Source: Enterosoma sp964427595 (GTDB lineage Bacteria; Bacillota_I; Bacilli_A; RFN20; CAG-288). From it: a stretch of 64,000 nucleotides of DNA. The notes beneath the pieces are model-generated. The model had not been told where the DNA came from. It made no database searches and worked only from the letters and a program-made list of their open reading frames with translations. Location of the stretch: positions 1-64,000 of the forward strand of contig CAYRUQ010000003.1 of assembly GCA_964427595.1 (NCBI GenBank). Direction: 5' to 3'. Positions 9,742 through 18,915 of the stretch are shown here, piece after piece; the stretch's first letter is position 1; each line of letters opens with the position of its first letter. The translations under genes were made by a program, and so were the position numbers.

Positions 9742-9811
9742 TTGATTTCCTCCTTTTTGAAATCAATCTTTTTAATATGGTCAATCCCTAGTGAGGGTAT
9801 CAACACCGAAA

Positions 9812-10792
9812 TCAGCCTTTGATGCCGGCTCTGCCGACACCTTTCATGATGTACTTTCTGAAGAAGATGAACAGTAAGAAGAGAGGGACGGTGACGATGA
9901 CGGTAGCGGCCATCTGATAACCGTATGAGGTTCTACCAGCATCAGCATCAGTGAAGCTAGAGCTTCTAAGACCATTAGAGATGAGTCGGTATTCATCAAC
10001 GGAAGTGACGAGGTTAGGCCAGACGTAAGAGTTCCAAGTTCCCATGAACTTCAAGATAGAGATGGAGATCAATGTAGGAGCAGCAAGAGGAACCATGACT
10101 CTCCATAAGAACGACCAGTCTGACTTACCATCGACTTTAGCAGCTAAGTAGAGCTCGTTAGGGATCTGTTTGAAGTTCTGTCTTAATAAGTAGATGTAGA
10201 AGACGGAGATGATGAACGGGACGATCATAGATAAGTAAGCGTCAAGTCTCGTCTGCGAAGATCCGATCCAACCGAAGCTAGCGACGGTGATGTAGTTGGT
10301 GATGACCATCATCTCGCCCGGGATCATCATCGTCATCAAGAAGATCATGAAGACAGCTTCACGACCTTTGAAACGAAGTCTAGCGAAGGCGAAGGCGGCT
10401 AAGATCGTCGTGATGAGAGTGCCGAGAGTCGAGAAGAAACCGACGACGACCGTGTTGACTAAGTAAGACAAAAAGTCAAACGACTGGAAGACATAGACGT
10501 AGTTAGACCACATGATGACAGTCGGATATAAAGTTTGTGTGACGCTTTCGATTTCTGAGAAGCTCTTTAATGATGTGATGATCATCCAGTAGAAGGGGAA
10601 GATCATGATCAGAGCTAAGAATAAGACGACGACATAGAGAATGATCGTCGAGATGATGGAAGAGACTTGTTCTCTTTTTCTCATCGTTTCCACAGTCTGT
10701 CCTGAATCAGCTAAAGAGAGGGTGATATTTTGGTTGATTCTGATCTCAGAGAAATCTGTGTACTGGCTCTTTTTCAGTGATATGCCAAGCAT
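9812..10792 (-). CDS. ABC transporter permease, MalG/UgpE type
   Basis: This inner-membrane subunit has about six helices. The EAA loop that docks on the ATPase is visible near residues 215-238 (LAAKVDGKSDWSFLWRVMVP). An N-terminal cytoplasmic stretch of ~45 residues precedes helix 1. Two ATGs lie two codons apart behind AAAGGGGGTGA; the second is preferred because spacing is about 9 nt, and the first (10798) remains possible. It pairs with the MalF-type gene 19 nt upstream. Confidence 0.92.
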   Translation of the reverse strand: MLGISLKKSQYTDFSEIRINQNITLSLADSGQTVETMRKREQVSSIISTIILYVVVLFLALIMIFPFYWMIITSLKSFSEIESVTQTLYPTVIMWSNYVYVFQSFDFLSYLVNTVVVGFFSTLGTLITTILAAFAFARLRFKGREAVFMIFLMTMMIPGEMMVITNYITVASFGWIGSSQTRLDAYLSMIVPFIISVFYIYLLRQNFKQIPNELYLAAKVDGKSDWSFLWRVMVPLAAPTLISISILKFMGTWNSYVWPNLVTSVDEYRLISNGLRSSSFTDADAGRTSYGYQMAATVIVTVPLFLLFIFFRKYIMKGVGRAGIKG

Positions 10793-10811
10793 TATCATTC
10801 ACCCCCTTTCA

Positions 10812-11885
10812 TCAATAGTAGACCCTCTTCTTAGAGACGGCTAGTTGAATGACAGTGAAGACGAGGATGACAGCGAAGAGGAAGACGGCGGCTGCGGCCG
10901 CATAAGAGGTGTGGCTGGTCATGTTATCGTAGATGTAGTAAACGATCGTGTACATGTTATAAGAACCGCTTAAGGTACCAGGGTTGTTGAACAAGGCGAC
11001 GATCGATGAGTATTCCTTAAACGCACCGATGAATGAGGTGACGACGATATATAAGATCTGTGGTGACATCAGAGGAACAGTGATCCTCCATAAGGTCTTT
11101 CTCTTGGAAGCACCATCGACTTTAGCAGCGTTGTAGTACTGAGCATCGATACCTTGTAAACCGGAGAGAAAGACTAAAATCTTAAATGGGATATCAGACC
11201 AGATGATATAGATACAAAGAGGGATCATAGCTACATATTGATCAGCACCGGTGATCCAAACCGTATCTAAACCGAAGAGGTAGTTGATGATACCATTGTC
11301 ATCAAACATGACGGAGAAGACCATACCGATAGCGATCGTATTAGTGACATAAGGTAAGAAGAAGACTGTTTGTAAGAATTTCTTAAACCAAGTAAGTGAG
11401 TTTAAAGCGACTGATATCAACAAAGCGATAGTAGTGGAGAGAGGGACAGTGACAAAGACGATGATGAAGGTGTTAGGGATAGCATATTGAACGAAGTTTT
11501 GTTCATAACCGCCACCGGATGTCATCGTGATACCGAAGATGATTCCGAAGTTATCTAAGGTGAAACCGGAAGAAGTGAAGGTGATCTGATCGTAATCTTT
11601 CATGAAGGCGATGACTATCGTATTGATCAAAGGATAGAGAAGGAAGATGACGAGAAGAATCAAAACCGGTCCTAAATAGAGCCAAGCCTTCCAGTTGTTA
11701 TTAGAAGCAGTATCCTGAATACCAGTGATCTTATATGGTTTCTTCTTGCTAGAAGAAGGATCAACGAGTCTGATGATCGTATTACTTTCACTAGAAAAAC
11801 CATCAACAATATCCGGACGCTCTTCGAAGTAATCGTTAGCAGCGGTGAGACTCACCTGCTCACGAAGGACTTGTTCCTGTTCCAT
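10812..11885 (-). CDS. ABC transporter permease, MalF/UgpA type
   Basis: The 357-aa membrane subunit has a ~65-residue polar N-terminus, then six helices and an EAA loop near residues 251-274 (NAAKVDGASKRKTLWRITVP). The ATG behind GAGGAC with 8-nt spacing is chosen; a GTG two codons upstream would sit only 2 nt from the site. It starts 10 nt after the ATPase stop, so the subunits are translationally close. Long polar N-termini are common in this permease class. Confidence 0.92.
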   Translation of the reverse strand: MEQEQVLREQVSLTAANDYFEERPDIVDGFSSESNTIIRLVDPSSSKKKPYKITGIQDTASNNNWKAWLYLGPVLILLVIFLLYPLINTIVIAFMKDYDQITFTSSGFTLDNFGIIFGITMTSGGGYEQNFVQYAIPNTFIIVFVTVPLSTTIALLISVALNSLTWFKKFLQTVFFLPYVTNTIAIGMVFSVMFDDNGIINYLFGLDTVWITGADQYVAMIPLCIYIIWSDIPFKILVFLSGLQGIDAQYYNAAKVDGASKRKTLWRITVPLMSPQILYIVVTSFIGAFKEYSSIVALFNNPGTLSGSYNMYTIVYYIYDNMTSHTSYAAAAAVFLFAVILVFTVIQLAVSKKRVYY

Positions 11886-11895
11886 TATCACGTCC

Positions 11896-13827
11896 TCAAT
11901 CTATATAGATTCTCTGCTCAGTCTCGTGATTGAAGATGAAGAATTTATCCTCTTTCAAGCTTAATTGAACTCTGCCATGAGAGACTTGCTGATCAGATGA
12001 GACGACGATCTTGAAGGAAGTCTTAGTGCACTCCTTATGAGTGGCGACGACAAACATATCACGTCCTAAGACCTGAAGCATGTCAACATCAGCATGGAAA
12101 CCGAGTTGTTGAGTATCAGCAAGAGCGACATTCATACCTTCAGGACGGATAGCGACATAGACTTCTTGATCATCGATCTGTTTATTCAATTCATAAACTT
12201 TCTCATCACCGATATATAAGGCATTACCAGTGATACGGCCATTGAAGACATTGATAGGCGGAGTTCCTAAGAACTGAGCGACGAAGAGGTTAGCCGGTTG
12301 ATTGTAGACATTTTGAGGAGAATCGATCTGTTGTTCTTCACCGAGCTTCATAACGACGATCTTATCGGAGATAGACATAGCTTCTTCCTGATCGTGAGTG
12401 ACGAAGACGGTGGTGATACCGGTATCTCTTTGAATTCTCTTGATCTCTTCTCTAGTTTGAAGTCTCAAACGAGCATCCAAGTTAGAGAGAGGTTCATCAA
12501 GTAATAAAACTTTAGGTTTCTTGACTAAGGCTCTAGCGATAGCGACACGCTGTTGTTGACCACCGGAGAGCTGAGACGGTTTTCTTTCAAGATATTCTTC
12601 AACCTGAACGAGTTTAGCAGTCTCTTCAACGATCTCTTTACGCTCTTCTTTGGTTAAGAGTCTATGAGTGATAGCAGTCTTTGCATCGGTGACGATGTTC
12701 TCTAAAAGAAGTTCTTCTTTTAAATACTCAACCGCTTCTCTAGCAGCTTCTTCATTGATCTTCTTTAAGATGATGAAGAAACGGCGTTGACCATTTTCAT
12801 AATAAAGTTTCAGATCGGAATAGTGATATCTTCTCTTTCTGAGAGTGAGCTTGAGATCATTGGTGAACTCAGCATCAACGACATCACTGACACCAAAGGA
12901 AGTCTCAGTGAATTCGACTGCGTCACAGACGGCTCTCTTGAAGTCTTCTAATTGAATAGTTAAAACACCTCTGATACGAGCGACGATCTCATAACAGACT
13001 TTAGCTTTGAAGATGGTGATGGATTCGACATGTCCGTACTCAGACATAGCCGCTCTTTCAGCTTTGATGTACTCATCGATATGGTCAGTGGTGAAACTTA
13101 AAGGAAGATGACCGATGAAGTTGATGGTTGATTTTTCTTTCTCACTGACACGAGTGACATCAGCTCTGATCTTGATATCATATAAAGCTTCACTAGCTTG
13201 TTCTTCTTCATACTCTTCACTATCAGGATGGATGATATGTTCTCTGAAGTTATCTAAGAAGAGATCTTTGTTCTCAGCCGAGACAGAGAGAAGGTCAATC
13301 TTTAAGTTTAAAACTTCTCCGTCAGTTTCTTCTTCGATATCAGAAGAGACGATTTTATAATTCTTTTTCTTCAAGCCTAAGCGACCGATCAAGGATTTGA
13401 CACTAGCTAAGATTCCATCGACATCATCCTCTTCCTTCATCTTGTAAGTGTAGTTGATATGGTAGTTGTAGAAAGTGACGAGAGGAACTTCAACCTTGAG
13501 GTTGGTGAGTGGGAATTCAATGTTCTTATAAATTGTCATGTGAGGATAGAGAGCATAATTTTGGAAGACAAGACCGATACCTCTCTTCTCGGGAGGGAGG
13601 TTAGTGACTTCTTGATCACCAAACCACACTTCACCAGAAGTAGGTTTTAAAAGTCCAGAAATCATGTATAAGGTAGTGGATTTACCACAACCAGAAGGTC
13701 CGAGAAGACCGACTAATTTTCCATCTGGGACCTCGAAGTCTAAGTTATTGACAGCGATGGTATCACGAATGTTCTTCTTAGAGTCACCGGGGAATATTTT
13801 GGTGAGATTCTTCAGTTTGATTTCCAT
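11896..13827 (-). CDS. MalK/UgpC-type ABC ATPase with a ~280-aa insertion
   Basis: All ATPase motifs are present: Walker A GPSGCGKST (43-51), Q-loop Gln89, signature LSGGQ (420-424), Walker B LLLDEP (441-446), H-loop His478, and a C-terminal TOBE-like regulatory domain (about 510-640). Ordinary MalK proteins have about 370 residues, with some 50 residues between Q-loop and signature. Here about 330 lie between them, so roughly 111-392 is an insertion in the helical subdomain. The insert is mixed alpha/beta and charged, with no membrane span. Mycoplasma UgpC-like ATPases are also much longer than normal. The reading frame is intact and codon use matches the flanks, so this is not an assembly fusion of two genes. 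Confidence 0.93.
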   Translation of the reverse strand: MEIKLKNLTKIFPGDSKKNIRDTIAVNNLDFEVPDGKLVGLLGPSGCGKSTTLYMISGLLKPTSGEVWFGDQEVTNLPPEKRGIGLVFQNYALYPHMTIYKNIEFPLTNLKVEVPLVTFYNYHINYTYKMKEEDDVDGILASVKSLIGRLGLKKKNYKIVSSDIEEETDGEVLNLKIDLLSVSAENKDLFLDNFREHIIHPDSEEYEEEQASEALYDIKIRADVTRVSEKEKSTINFIGHLPLSFTTDHIDEYIKAERAAMSEYGHVESITIFKAKVCYEIVARIRGVLTIQLEDFKRAVCDAVEFTETSFGVSDVVDAEFTNDLKLTLRKRRYHYSDLKLYYENGQRRFFIILKKINEEAAREAVEYLKEELLLENIVTDAKTAITHRLLTKEERKEIVEETAKLVQVEEYLERKPSQLSGGQQQRVAIARALVKKPKVLLLDEPLSNLDARLRLQTREEIKRIQRDTGITTVFVTHDQEEAMSISDKIVVMKLGEEQQIDSPQNVYNQPANLFVAQFLGTPPINVFNGRITGNALYIGDEKVYELNKQIDDQEVYVAIRPEGMNVALADTQQLGFHADVDMLQVLGRDMFVVATHKECTKTSFKIVVSSDQQVSHGRVQLSLKEDKFFIFNHETEQRIYID

Positions 13828-13846
13828 AATTCTGTCTCCTGATCTC

Positions 13847-15385
13847 TTAATTAGTTCCGTCGTCTTCTACATCATTATCTAATTGGAGCTTCTCTTTCAT
13901 TCTTCTTTCTAGGTAATTCTTGATGGCTAGATAGAAGAATTTAGCGAAGTATCCGATGAAGATGATTCCTATGATCGATAGACATACGATGTAGTTATCT
14001 AATGGGTTATAAGTAGATAGTGCACTTGCGATGAAACCGACACGATAGACGATTATCAAGATATCCATCAACAGCACTGTCACCGCTAAATATCCGAGGA
14101 TATTAGTCTTGAAGAATCTCTTCGGTTGAACTCTCTTAAATTCATCGTTCTTATATTTGTTAGAGAAATAGAAGTAGGCGACGATGATTCCAGCGATATA
14201 AACAGCAGAGAACACGAAGAGAATGATTAATAAGTTAAATAAAACATTGTGGAAGAAAACATTAGAGAAGTCATCATCTTCAACTTCAAAGTAGATGGAG
14301 CCAAATCTAGTCGTATAGATAGAAGAATTAAGCTCAGCTAAAGTGTCATTATTGATGATGCTGATCTTGAAAGAACTACTGCACAATGAGACGCCAGTTA
14401 AACCATCTAAATTGATGTTTTCAACTAACATATGAACGACGGTATCACCTTCATCAACCGTGAAGGAAGTGGTCTGAGCATAGTCATCATAAACATAGAC
14501 AGTTTCCATCGAATCGTCTTCATAAGCTAAAAGCAGATAAGCAGAGTTCATATTAGTGAAGGTGAATTGATAGGAATAAGTACCTCTTGCTAAATAGCCT
14601 TGATTAGTCTCATAAGCACTGGAGCTAGACATCTGCTCTGTATAAAGGTCGACAGTGTTGTTATGAACCGTAAATGTAAAAGAAACATATCTACCAAGTG
14701 TGGACACGTAGTCCATACTAGCGGATATGTATTGTGTCAAATCAATATTAGTAGAGCCAGCTGTAGAGTAGCTGAAGTAATCTTCAGAAGAATCAATGTA
14801 ATAAGATTGCTCGCCAGGATAATAGTTGGTGCCATCAGTAGCGATTTCAAAAACGTTATAGAAAACAAGAGAGCCATCGATGATAGAATCGCCGGGATTG
14901 ATGAAGAGATCGATAGTGACAGAAATATAAGTGTCGAAATGATCTCCTAAGCCCTGATAAGCGATATTACCAGTGCTAGACTTTTCAATCTCGGACTCTC
15001 TTTGAATCTGCTCTCCATCATCAGTAGTGACGTAATAGCTGACGGTAAAAGGAAGATAAAGACCATCATCTTCAGATCCATAATATCCCAACGTAAAATC
15101 ACCACTACTTGAGCCGCATCTAAATGTTATTTGATATGACTGACAGGTGTCACTATGGTTTTGACTAGTGACAGTGGCAGTAAAATTAGGAGCTATTTCA
15201 GTGATATCTAAGGCATCCTCTTGGACCCCTTTAATATCAGAAGAATCAATCAACTGTCGTTGCCCAGAAACCTCAAGACGAGTGCCGAAATCTGAGCAAT
15301 AATTACTAATGGGCACAAAACAAATCAGCAACAGAGACATAATCAGAAGGCGAACTGAAGACAGCAGACGCTTTTTTCGTTTCAT
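13847..15385 (-). CDS. Membrane protein with large extracellular domain, operon leader gene
   Basis: This 512-aa protein is of unknown family. A signal anchor lies at about 10-28, then a ~340-residue beta-rich extracellular region, then three C-terminal helices (start near FFHNVLFNLLIILFVFSAVY) and a charged tail. It is the first gene of the transporter operon, 19 nt before the ATPase, with GAGGA before the ATG. Position suggests an accessory or sensor subunit of the importer; that is inference only. Confidence 0.8.
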   Translation of the reverse strand: MKRKKRLLSSVRLLIMSLLLICFVPISNYCSDFGTRLEVSGQRQLIDSSDIKGVQEDALDITEIAPNFTATVTSQNHSDTCQSYQITFRCGSSSGDFTLGYYGSEDDGLYLPFTVSYYVTTDDGEQIQRESEIEKSSTGNIAYQGLGDHFDTYISVTIDLFINPGDSIIDGSLVFYNVFEIATDGTNYYPGEQSYYIDSSEDYFSYSTAGSTNIDLTQYISASMDYVSTLGRYVSFTFTVHNNTVDLYTEQMSSSSAYETNQGYLARGTYSYQFTFTNMNSAYLLLAYEDDSMETVYVYDDYAQTTSFTVDEGDTVVHMLVENINLDGLTGVSLCSSSFKISIINNDTLAELNSSIYTTRFGSIYFEVEDDDFSNVFFHNVLFNLLIILFVFSAVYIAGIIVAYFYFSNKYKNDEFKRVQPKRFFKTNILGYLAVTVLLMDILIIVYRVGFIASALSTYNPLDNYIVCLSIIGIIFIGYFAKFFYLAIKNYLERRMKEKLQLDNDVEDDGTN

Positions 15386-15792
15386 TGACTAGTCCTCAAC
15401 ACATTGATTATATAAATTATGCACCAAACAATAGACATCTCCTTGATATCTACTCACTTCATTATAAATGTTTTCAAGTAAATGCAAAAGTTCTTTTCTT
15501 TAGGAAGCCCTTTCATAAAAAATTATCTAAAATCGATTAAAATCGGCGGTTTTTATCATTTTTCCTTCAGTTGATTAAAACATTGTTCAATTTTAGTGAG
15601 ACTTCAATGTTAAAACCTTTTCTTCTCTAACCTTATTTATATATAGTGATACTTCTAATCAATTTTAATAAACTTGACAAAACCTCTCTGCTATCTGATC
15701 ATTTTTACTATTTTGTTTGCTTATGTATATAACGCAACAAACAAGATAGAATGTCAATTTCAAATTATTAGTAGACATCTTTTCTCTATGGC
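15386..15792. other. 407-bp intergenic region
   Basis: It holds the operon promoter (separate entry) and an imperfect inverted repeat TTGTTTG...CAAACAA at about 15712-15743 that could be a regulator site. I see no open frame with a ribosome site and no tRNA. The rest is AT-rich sequence between the transporter operon and the broken tetR gene. Confidence 0.6.
15461..15488 (-). promoter_or_regulatory. Candidate promoter of the nuclease/transporter operon
   Basis: On the minus strand there is TTTGCA (15488-15483), a 16-nt spacer, then a perfect TATAAT (15466-15461). The start would give a ~70-nt leader before the first ATG. Confidence 0.6.
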
Positions 15793-16312
15793 TTATATCT
15801 GATCTTTAGGAAGAGTTTGAACATTTAAAACTTGCTTGAAATGAGTGAAAATATCTTCGACTATTTGATTTGCTTGTTCGACAGTTATAAATCCTTTAAG
15901 AAAATGAGACATACAGATAACAAGTGACGCACAAGTGATTCTTTTATGTGTGACTAATGTTTTATAGCTGATCTCAAAATAGCTTTCTAAATATCTGCTT
16001 ATCCATCTCATATACTCTTCAATTTCGCCAGTAACTATCTGCTGCCGATGAACTTTTTGAAAGAGAAAAAGCCTATAGACTCTCTCTTCAAAGCTGATAT
16101 CTGTTTTATGTCTTTCAACATAATCATTCAGAAGTTTATTGATGGAAGAAAAATAAAAATCTTTCTTTGACTCATAATGTTTGAAAAAGTGGTCTTTGAA
16201 ATACCAACTTCTTTAATCAAGTCATTAATGGTGCATTCCCTAAAGTAAGTGATTTGATAAAAGACTGATAAAGCCTTTCATCAATATTGGATACATGTTT
16301 ACTTTTCCCCAT
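15793..16312 (-). pseudogene. TetR-family regulator broken by two frameshifts
   Basis: From ATG at 16312 (AAGGA upstream) the frame reads a TetR N-terminus (KHVSNIDERLYQSFIKSLTL) and then hits a stop. Shifting frame near 16236-16242 restores the helix-turn-helix (ECTINDLIKEVGISKTTF). A second shift, at the five-base A-run 16184-16188, restores FKHYESKKDFYFSSINKLL and the ligand domain through to 15793. Each event is a single missing base. Either this is a recent pseudogene or there are indel errors in the assembly. It is divergent from the 16371 gene, the usual position for a TetR regulator and its target. Confidence 0.85.
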
Positions 16313-16352
16313 AAAGTAAATTCCTTTGTCTAATACAGAAATTATACTTTAG
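16312..16352. promoter_or_regulatory. Candidate TetR operator between divergent genes
   Basis: Imperfect inverted half-sites TAAAGTAAATT (16312-16322) and AATTATACTTTA (about 16341-16352) flank the start of the broken tetR gene and overlap a TATACT -10-like element for the plus-strand gene. This fits an autoregulated TetR site, without proof. Confidence 0.35.
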
Positions 16353-16370
16353 AAAATGGAGGAGTAGAGC

Positions 16371-16718
16371 ATGAATAAAACGAGTTTTAGAATTAAACAA
16401 CTCTCTGATTTGACAGGCATTCCTGTCGAAAAACTCTATCAATATGATGCTGGAGAAGATGTTTTAATTACACAAGAAAAAGAAGAGTTACACAAGGCCA
16501 AAAAAGAACTCAATATCAAAAAAGTCAATGTCGCTCTGGTTCTTGTTTTCTTTTTGAGTTGTGTGCTTATCCTTATAGGAATGCTTTGTTTTATAGCAAT
16601 CGGCCTAATCACTTACACTAATTTAGTATTATTCAATCTCTCTTATCTAGCAATAGTAGGAATCGTGGTAGCTGTAGCTAGTATCATCGCTTATTTAATA
16701 ATCAACATTAAAAAATAG
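16371..16718 (+). CDS. Small membrane protein, 115 aa
   Basis: The N-terminal ~50 residues are cytoplasmic and charged, and include a stretch resembling a DNA-binding helix-turn-helix (IKQLSDLTGIPVEKLYQY). Two membrane helices follow, with a Lys-rich end. The ribosome site is GGAGGAG. Family unknown. It stands divergent from the broken TetR regulator and so was probably its target; loss of the regulator would leave it unrepressed. Confidence 0.75.
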   Translation: MNKTSFRIKQLSDLTGIPVEKLYQYDAGEDVLITQEKEELHKAKKELNIKKVNVALVLVFFLSCVLILIGMLCFIAIGLITYTNLVLFNLSYLAIVGIVVAVASIIAYLIINIKK

Positions 16719-16741
16719 CTTAAAAGTTGTTTTTATCTTTT

Positions 16742-17791
16742 TTATTTATCTTCGTCTAAAGATATATTTCTAAATTGAATCGGAGTTTTATTAATCTTGA
16801 TGTTATCAATCTCAGCTTCTTCTTTACTGAGATAAATCTTATCTTTAGAAACATCAACCTGTTGAGTGCCAGTCATGTATTGAGCAAAATCCTGTTTCTT
16901 TTTGGTGACGACCATGACAGTGATAGAAAGAAGAAGCGGAACAGCTAAGGCTAAGAAAGAAAGCCAGATTTCCAAGACTATTTGAAAGACGGCGTATAAC
17001 AAAAACTTCTTAGTCTTAACAGCCAACAAGTCACTATTAATTAGACCGATTTTATAAGCTCTCATACCGAGAGTCTGTCTAGTTCTTCTAAAAATCAAAG
17101 GAGGAACTAAATAAACGAGAAGAGAGCTTAAAACGACAGCGACTGGTAGCTCAATAAGCAAAACAACATAATTGAGATAATTAGTATAGTCATAATAATT
17201 AGGGAAATAACTTATAAGAAATCCTCTTAAATAACTATCGATAAAAGGAACATAGATATACTCGGTATAATCGGAGTATCCACCTCTGAATGATGAGTTT
17301 TTAACTATTTCTCCATCTTCGATGACGAAAAGATACTCCTCACTGACAGTGACATCGAGTCTGTATTCATCATAAATTGCAGACATATAATCGTAGTTCT
17401 CTTGAGACATCTCTCCACTTTCAGTAAGTTCTAATGCGTAAGAAAAGAATTGATTGATAACCTTCTCAAGATTATTCATGATCTGGCTGGCTGAATAAGT
17501 ATCAGTATCGTTGTAATACTCAGTAGCTTCTTCTAATCCATCATCAGTCTCAACATAAACACCGCTAGAGACCATCATCTCTTGTAAGCCAGTATAGACT
17601 TCTTGATAATAGTCGCTAGATTGAACAATCGCTCTAGCCGAGATGAAAAAGAGAATTCCTACAAGAGCAAACAAAAGGAGGTCGATGATCTTGGCAAAGA
17701 CCTTTTTATATGTCTTAGCTCTGGTATAACGGACATTAAGCTCAACATTTTGAGCTTTCGGTCTCACTTCATAAATATCTTGTTCAGCCAT
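16742..17791 (-). CDS. RDD-family membrane protein (third gene of SIR2-like unit)
   Basis: This 349-aa protein has a first membrane helix at about 33-52, a ~150-residue extracytoplasmic loop, then further helices. The RDD-type signature RRTRQTLGMRAYKIGLIN is clear. The C-terminal tail is cytoplasmic and charged. Its ATG shares one base with the upstream stop (TGATG). RDD proteins are a broad membrane family, some acting as Na+/H+ antiporters; substrate here is unknown. Its long external loop is unusual for a minimal RDD domain (~150 aa). Confidence 0.85.
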   Translation of the reverse strand: MAEQDIYEVRPKAQNVELNVRYTRAKTYKKVFAKIIDLLLFALVGILFFISARAIVQSSDYYQEVYTGLQEMMVSSGVYVETDDGLEEATEYYNDTDTYSASQIMNNLEKVINQFFSYALELTESGEMSQENYDYMSAIYDEYRLDVTVSEEYLFVIEDGEIVKNSSFRGGYSDYTEYIYVPFIDSYLRGFLISYFPNYYDYTNYLNYVVLLIELPVAVVLSSLLVYLVPPLIFRRTRQTLGMRAYKIGLINSDLLAVKTKKFLLYAVFQIVLEIWLSFLALAVPLLLSITVMVVTKKKQDFAQYMTGTQQVDVSKDKIYLSKEEAEIDNIKINKTPIQFRNISLDEDK

Positions 17792-18915
17792 CAGATCATA
17801 TATCCTTTACTGGCATAAATCTTCTCTAAATCATCGGTCGAAATCAAGACGGTCTTGGAGATAAAATCTCCAAGCGTCCTATGATAGTGATTACAGAATA
17901 TGAAGATAAACGAAGCTAGAACTAAAACAAGTGAAATCAAAGAGAGATAGAAAAGATAAGGTAGACTGAAGACTGTTGCGATATCGATATACATGACGGG
18001 AACTAACATAATCAGAGGTAAACACATGACCATCTGATAGAACGAATATAAGATTCGATCTCTCCTCTTTAAAATCTTGAAGTTTTCCATCACTACTCTC
18101 TCTCTTCTTAAAGCCATCATCGGGATAGTCTTTCCTCTTCTAGAGACTACTGGTATGACTAAAAAGTAGATGACAGAACCTAAGAAGTAAGAGATATAAG
18201 TACAATAGACTGATATCATGTTCATCTGATAAGTCAGTTCATCATTTTGATCATCAAGGACTCGATACTGATATAAAGGCGACTCAGAAGTTATCTTCTC
18301 AGAATCTAATATCACATACATCATCTCAGAATAGATGTTAGCGAAGAAGCTTTGGATGAAATAGTTATAGGCGCTTTGAGCAGTCGAAGAAAGAGAGTCA
18401 TTCTCATCTAACAGAGGACTGAAACTAGTTTTATAAGAATCACTTAAAACGATGCTCTCCCCAGTGTAATCAAAGAATCCATAAGAATCATATTCTTGAA
18501 GTAAGTTCTTAACTGCATCTACATCCTCTCCCAAGTAATCAATATAGAAAAGAGAAAAATAATCAGGTTCATAAGTTTCTTCTAAAAAACCTATCAAATA
18601 AGCATTTGCACTAAATTCAAGAGAAGTGGTTATGTTGTATTTATCAGCGCTATCATCATTTTCATCGTAATCGAGAAGATAGTTATCATAAAGGATATCT
18701 AGTCTTTCGACTTGATTTTCATACAGTTTTTCTTGATAACTGTCATATCCACCGACTATCTTACCGATAGGATAGACAGCGACTGAAAAAAGAATTAAAG
18801 CTACAAAAAAGTTGAGGAAGAGATCGGCTAAGTAAACTAGCATTCTCTTTCCTTTGGTAAGCGGTGATATATCTAGATATTTCGGATTGACTTGATCGAT
18901 GACTTCTTCGCTCAT
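17791..18915 (-). CDS. RDD-like membrane protein (second gene of SIR2-like unit)
   Basis: This 374-aa protein has the same topology as its downstream neighbour: helix near 27-48, a ~165-residue external loop rich in Asp, Glu, Tyr and Ser, then four helices. The RDD-like arginine segment is degenerate (SRRGKTIPMMALRRERVV). The two are probably ancient paralogues. A GGAGG site lies inside the end of the SIR2-like gene and the genes overlap by 4 nt (ATGA), so translation is likely coupled. Confidence 0.8.
   Translation of the reverse strand: MSEEVIDQVNPKYLDISPLTKGKRMLVYLADLFLNFFVALILFSVAVYPIGKIVGGYDSYQEKLYENQVERLDILYDNYLLDYDENDDSADKYNITTSLEFSANAYLIGFLEETYEPDYFSLFYIDYLGEDVDAVKNLLQEYDSYGFFDYTGESIVLSDSYKTSFSPLLDENDSLSSTAQSAYNYFIQSFFANIYSEMMYVILDSEKITSESPLYQYRVLDDQNDELTYQMNMISVYCTYISYFLGSVIYFLVIPVVSRRGKTIPMMALRRERVVMENFKILKRRDRILYSFYQMVMCLPLIMLVPVMYIDIATVFSLPYLFYLSLISLVLVLASFIFIFCNHYHRTLGDFISKTVLISTDDLEKIYASKGYMI

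Noticed and set aside
12000..13400. Idea that the long MalK-like gene is two fused or frameshifted genes
   Set aside because: One intact frame, one set of ATPase motifs and uniform codon use; an insertion explains it better.
15386..15440. Possible 18-codon leader peptide ending at the start of the operon's first gene
   Set aside because: Its ATG abuts AAGGAG with no spacing, so translation is unlikely.
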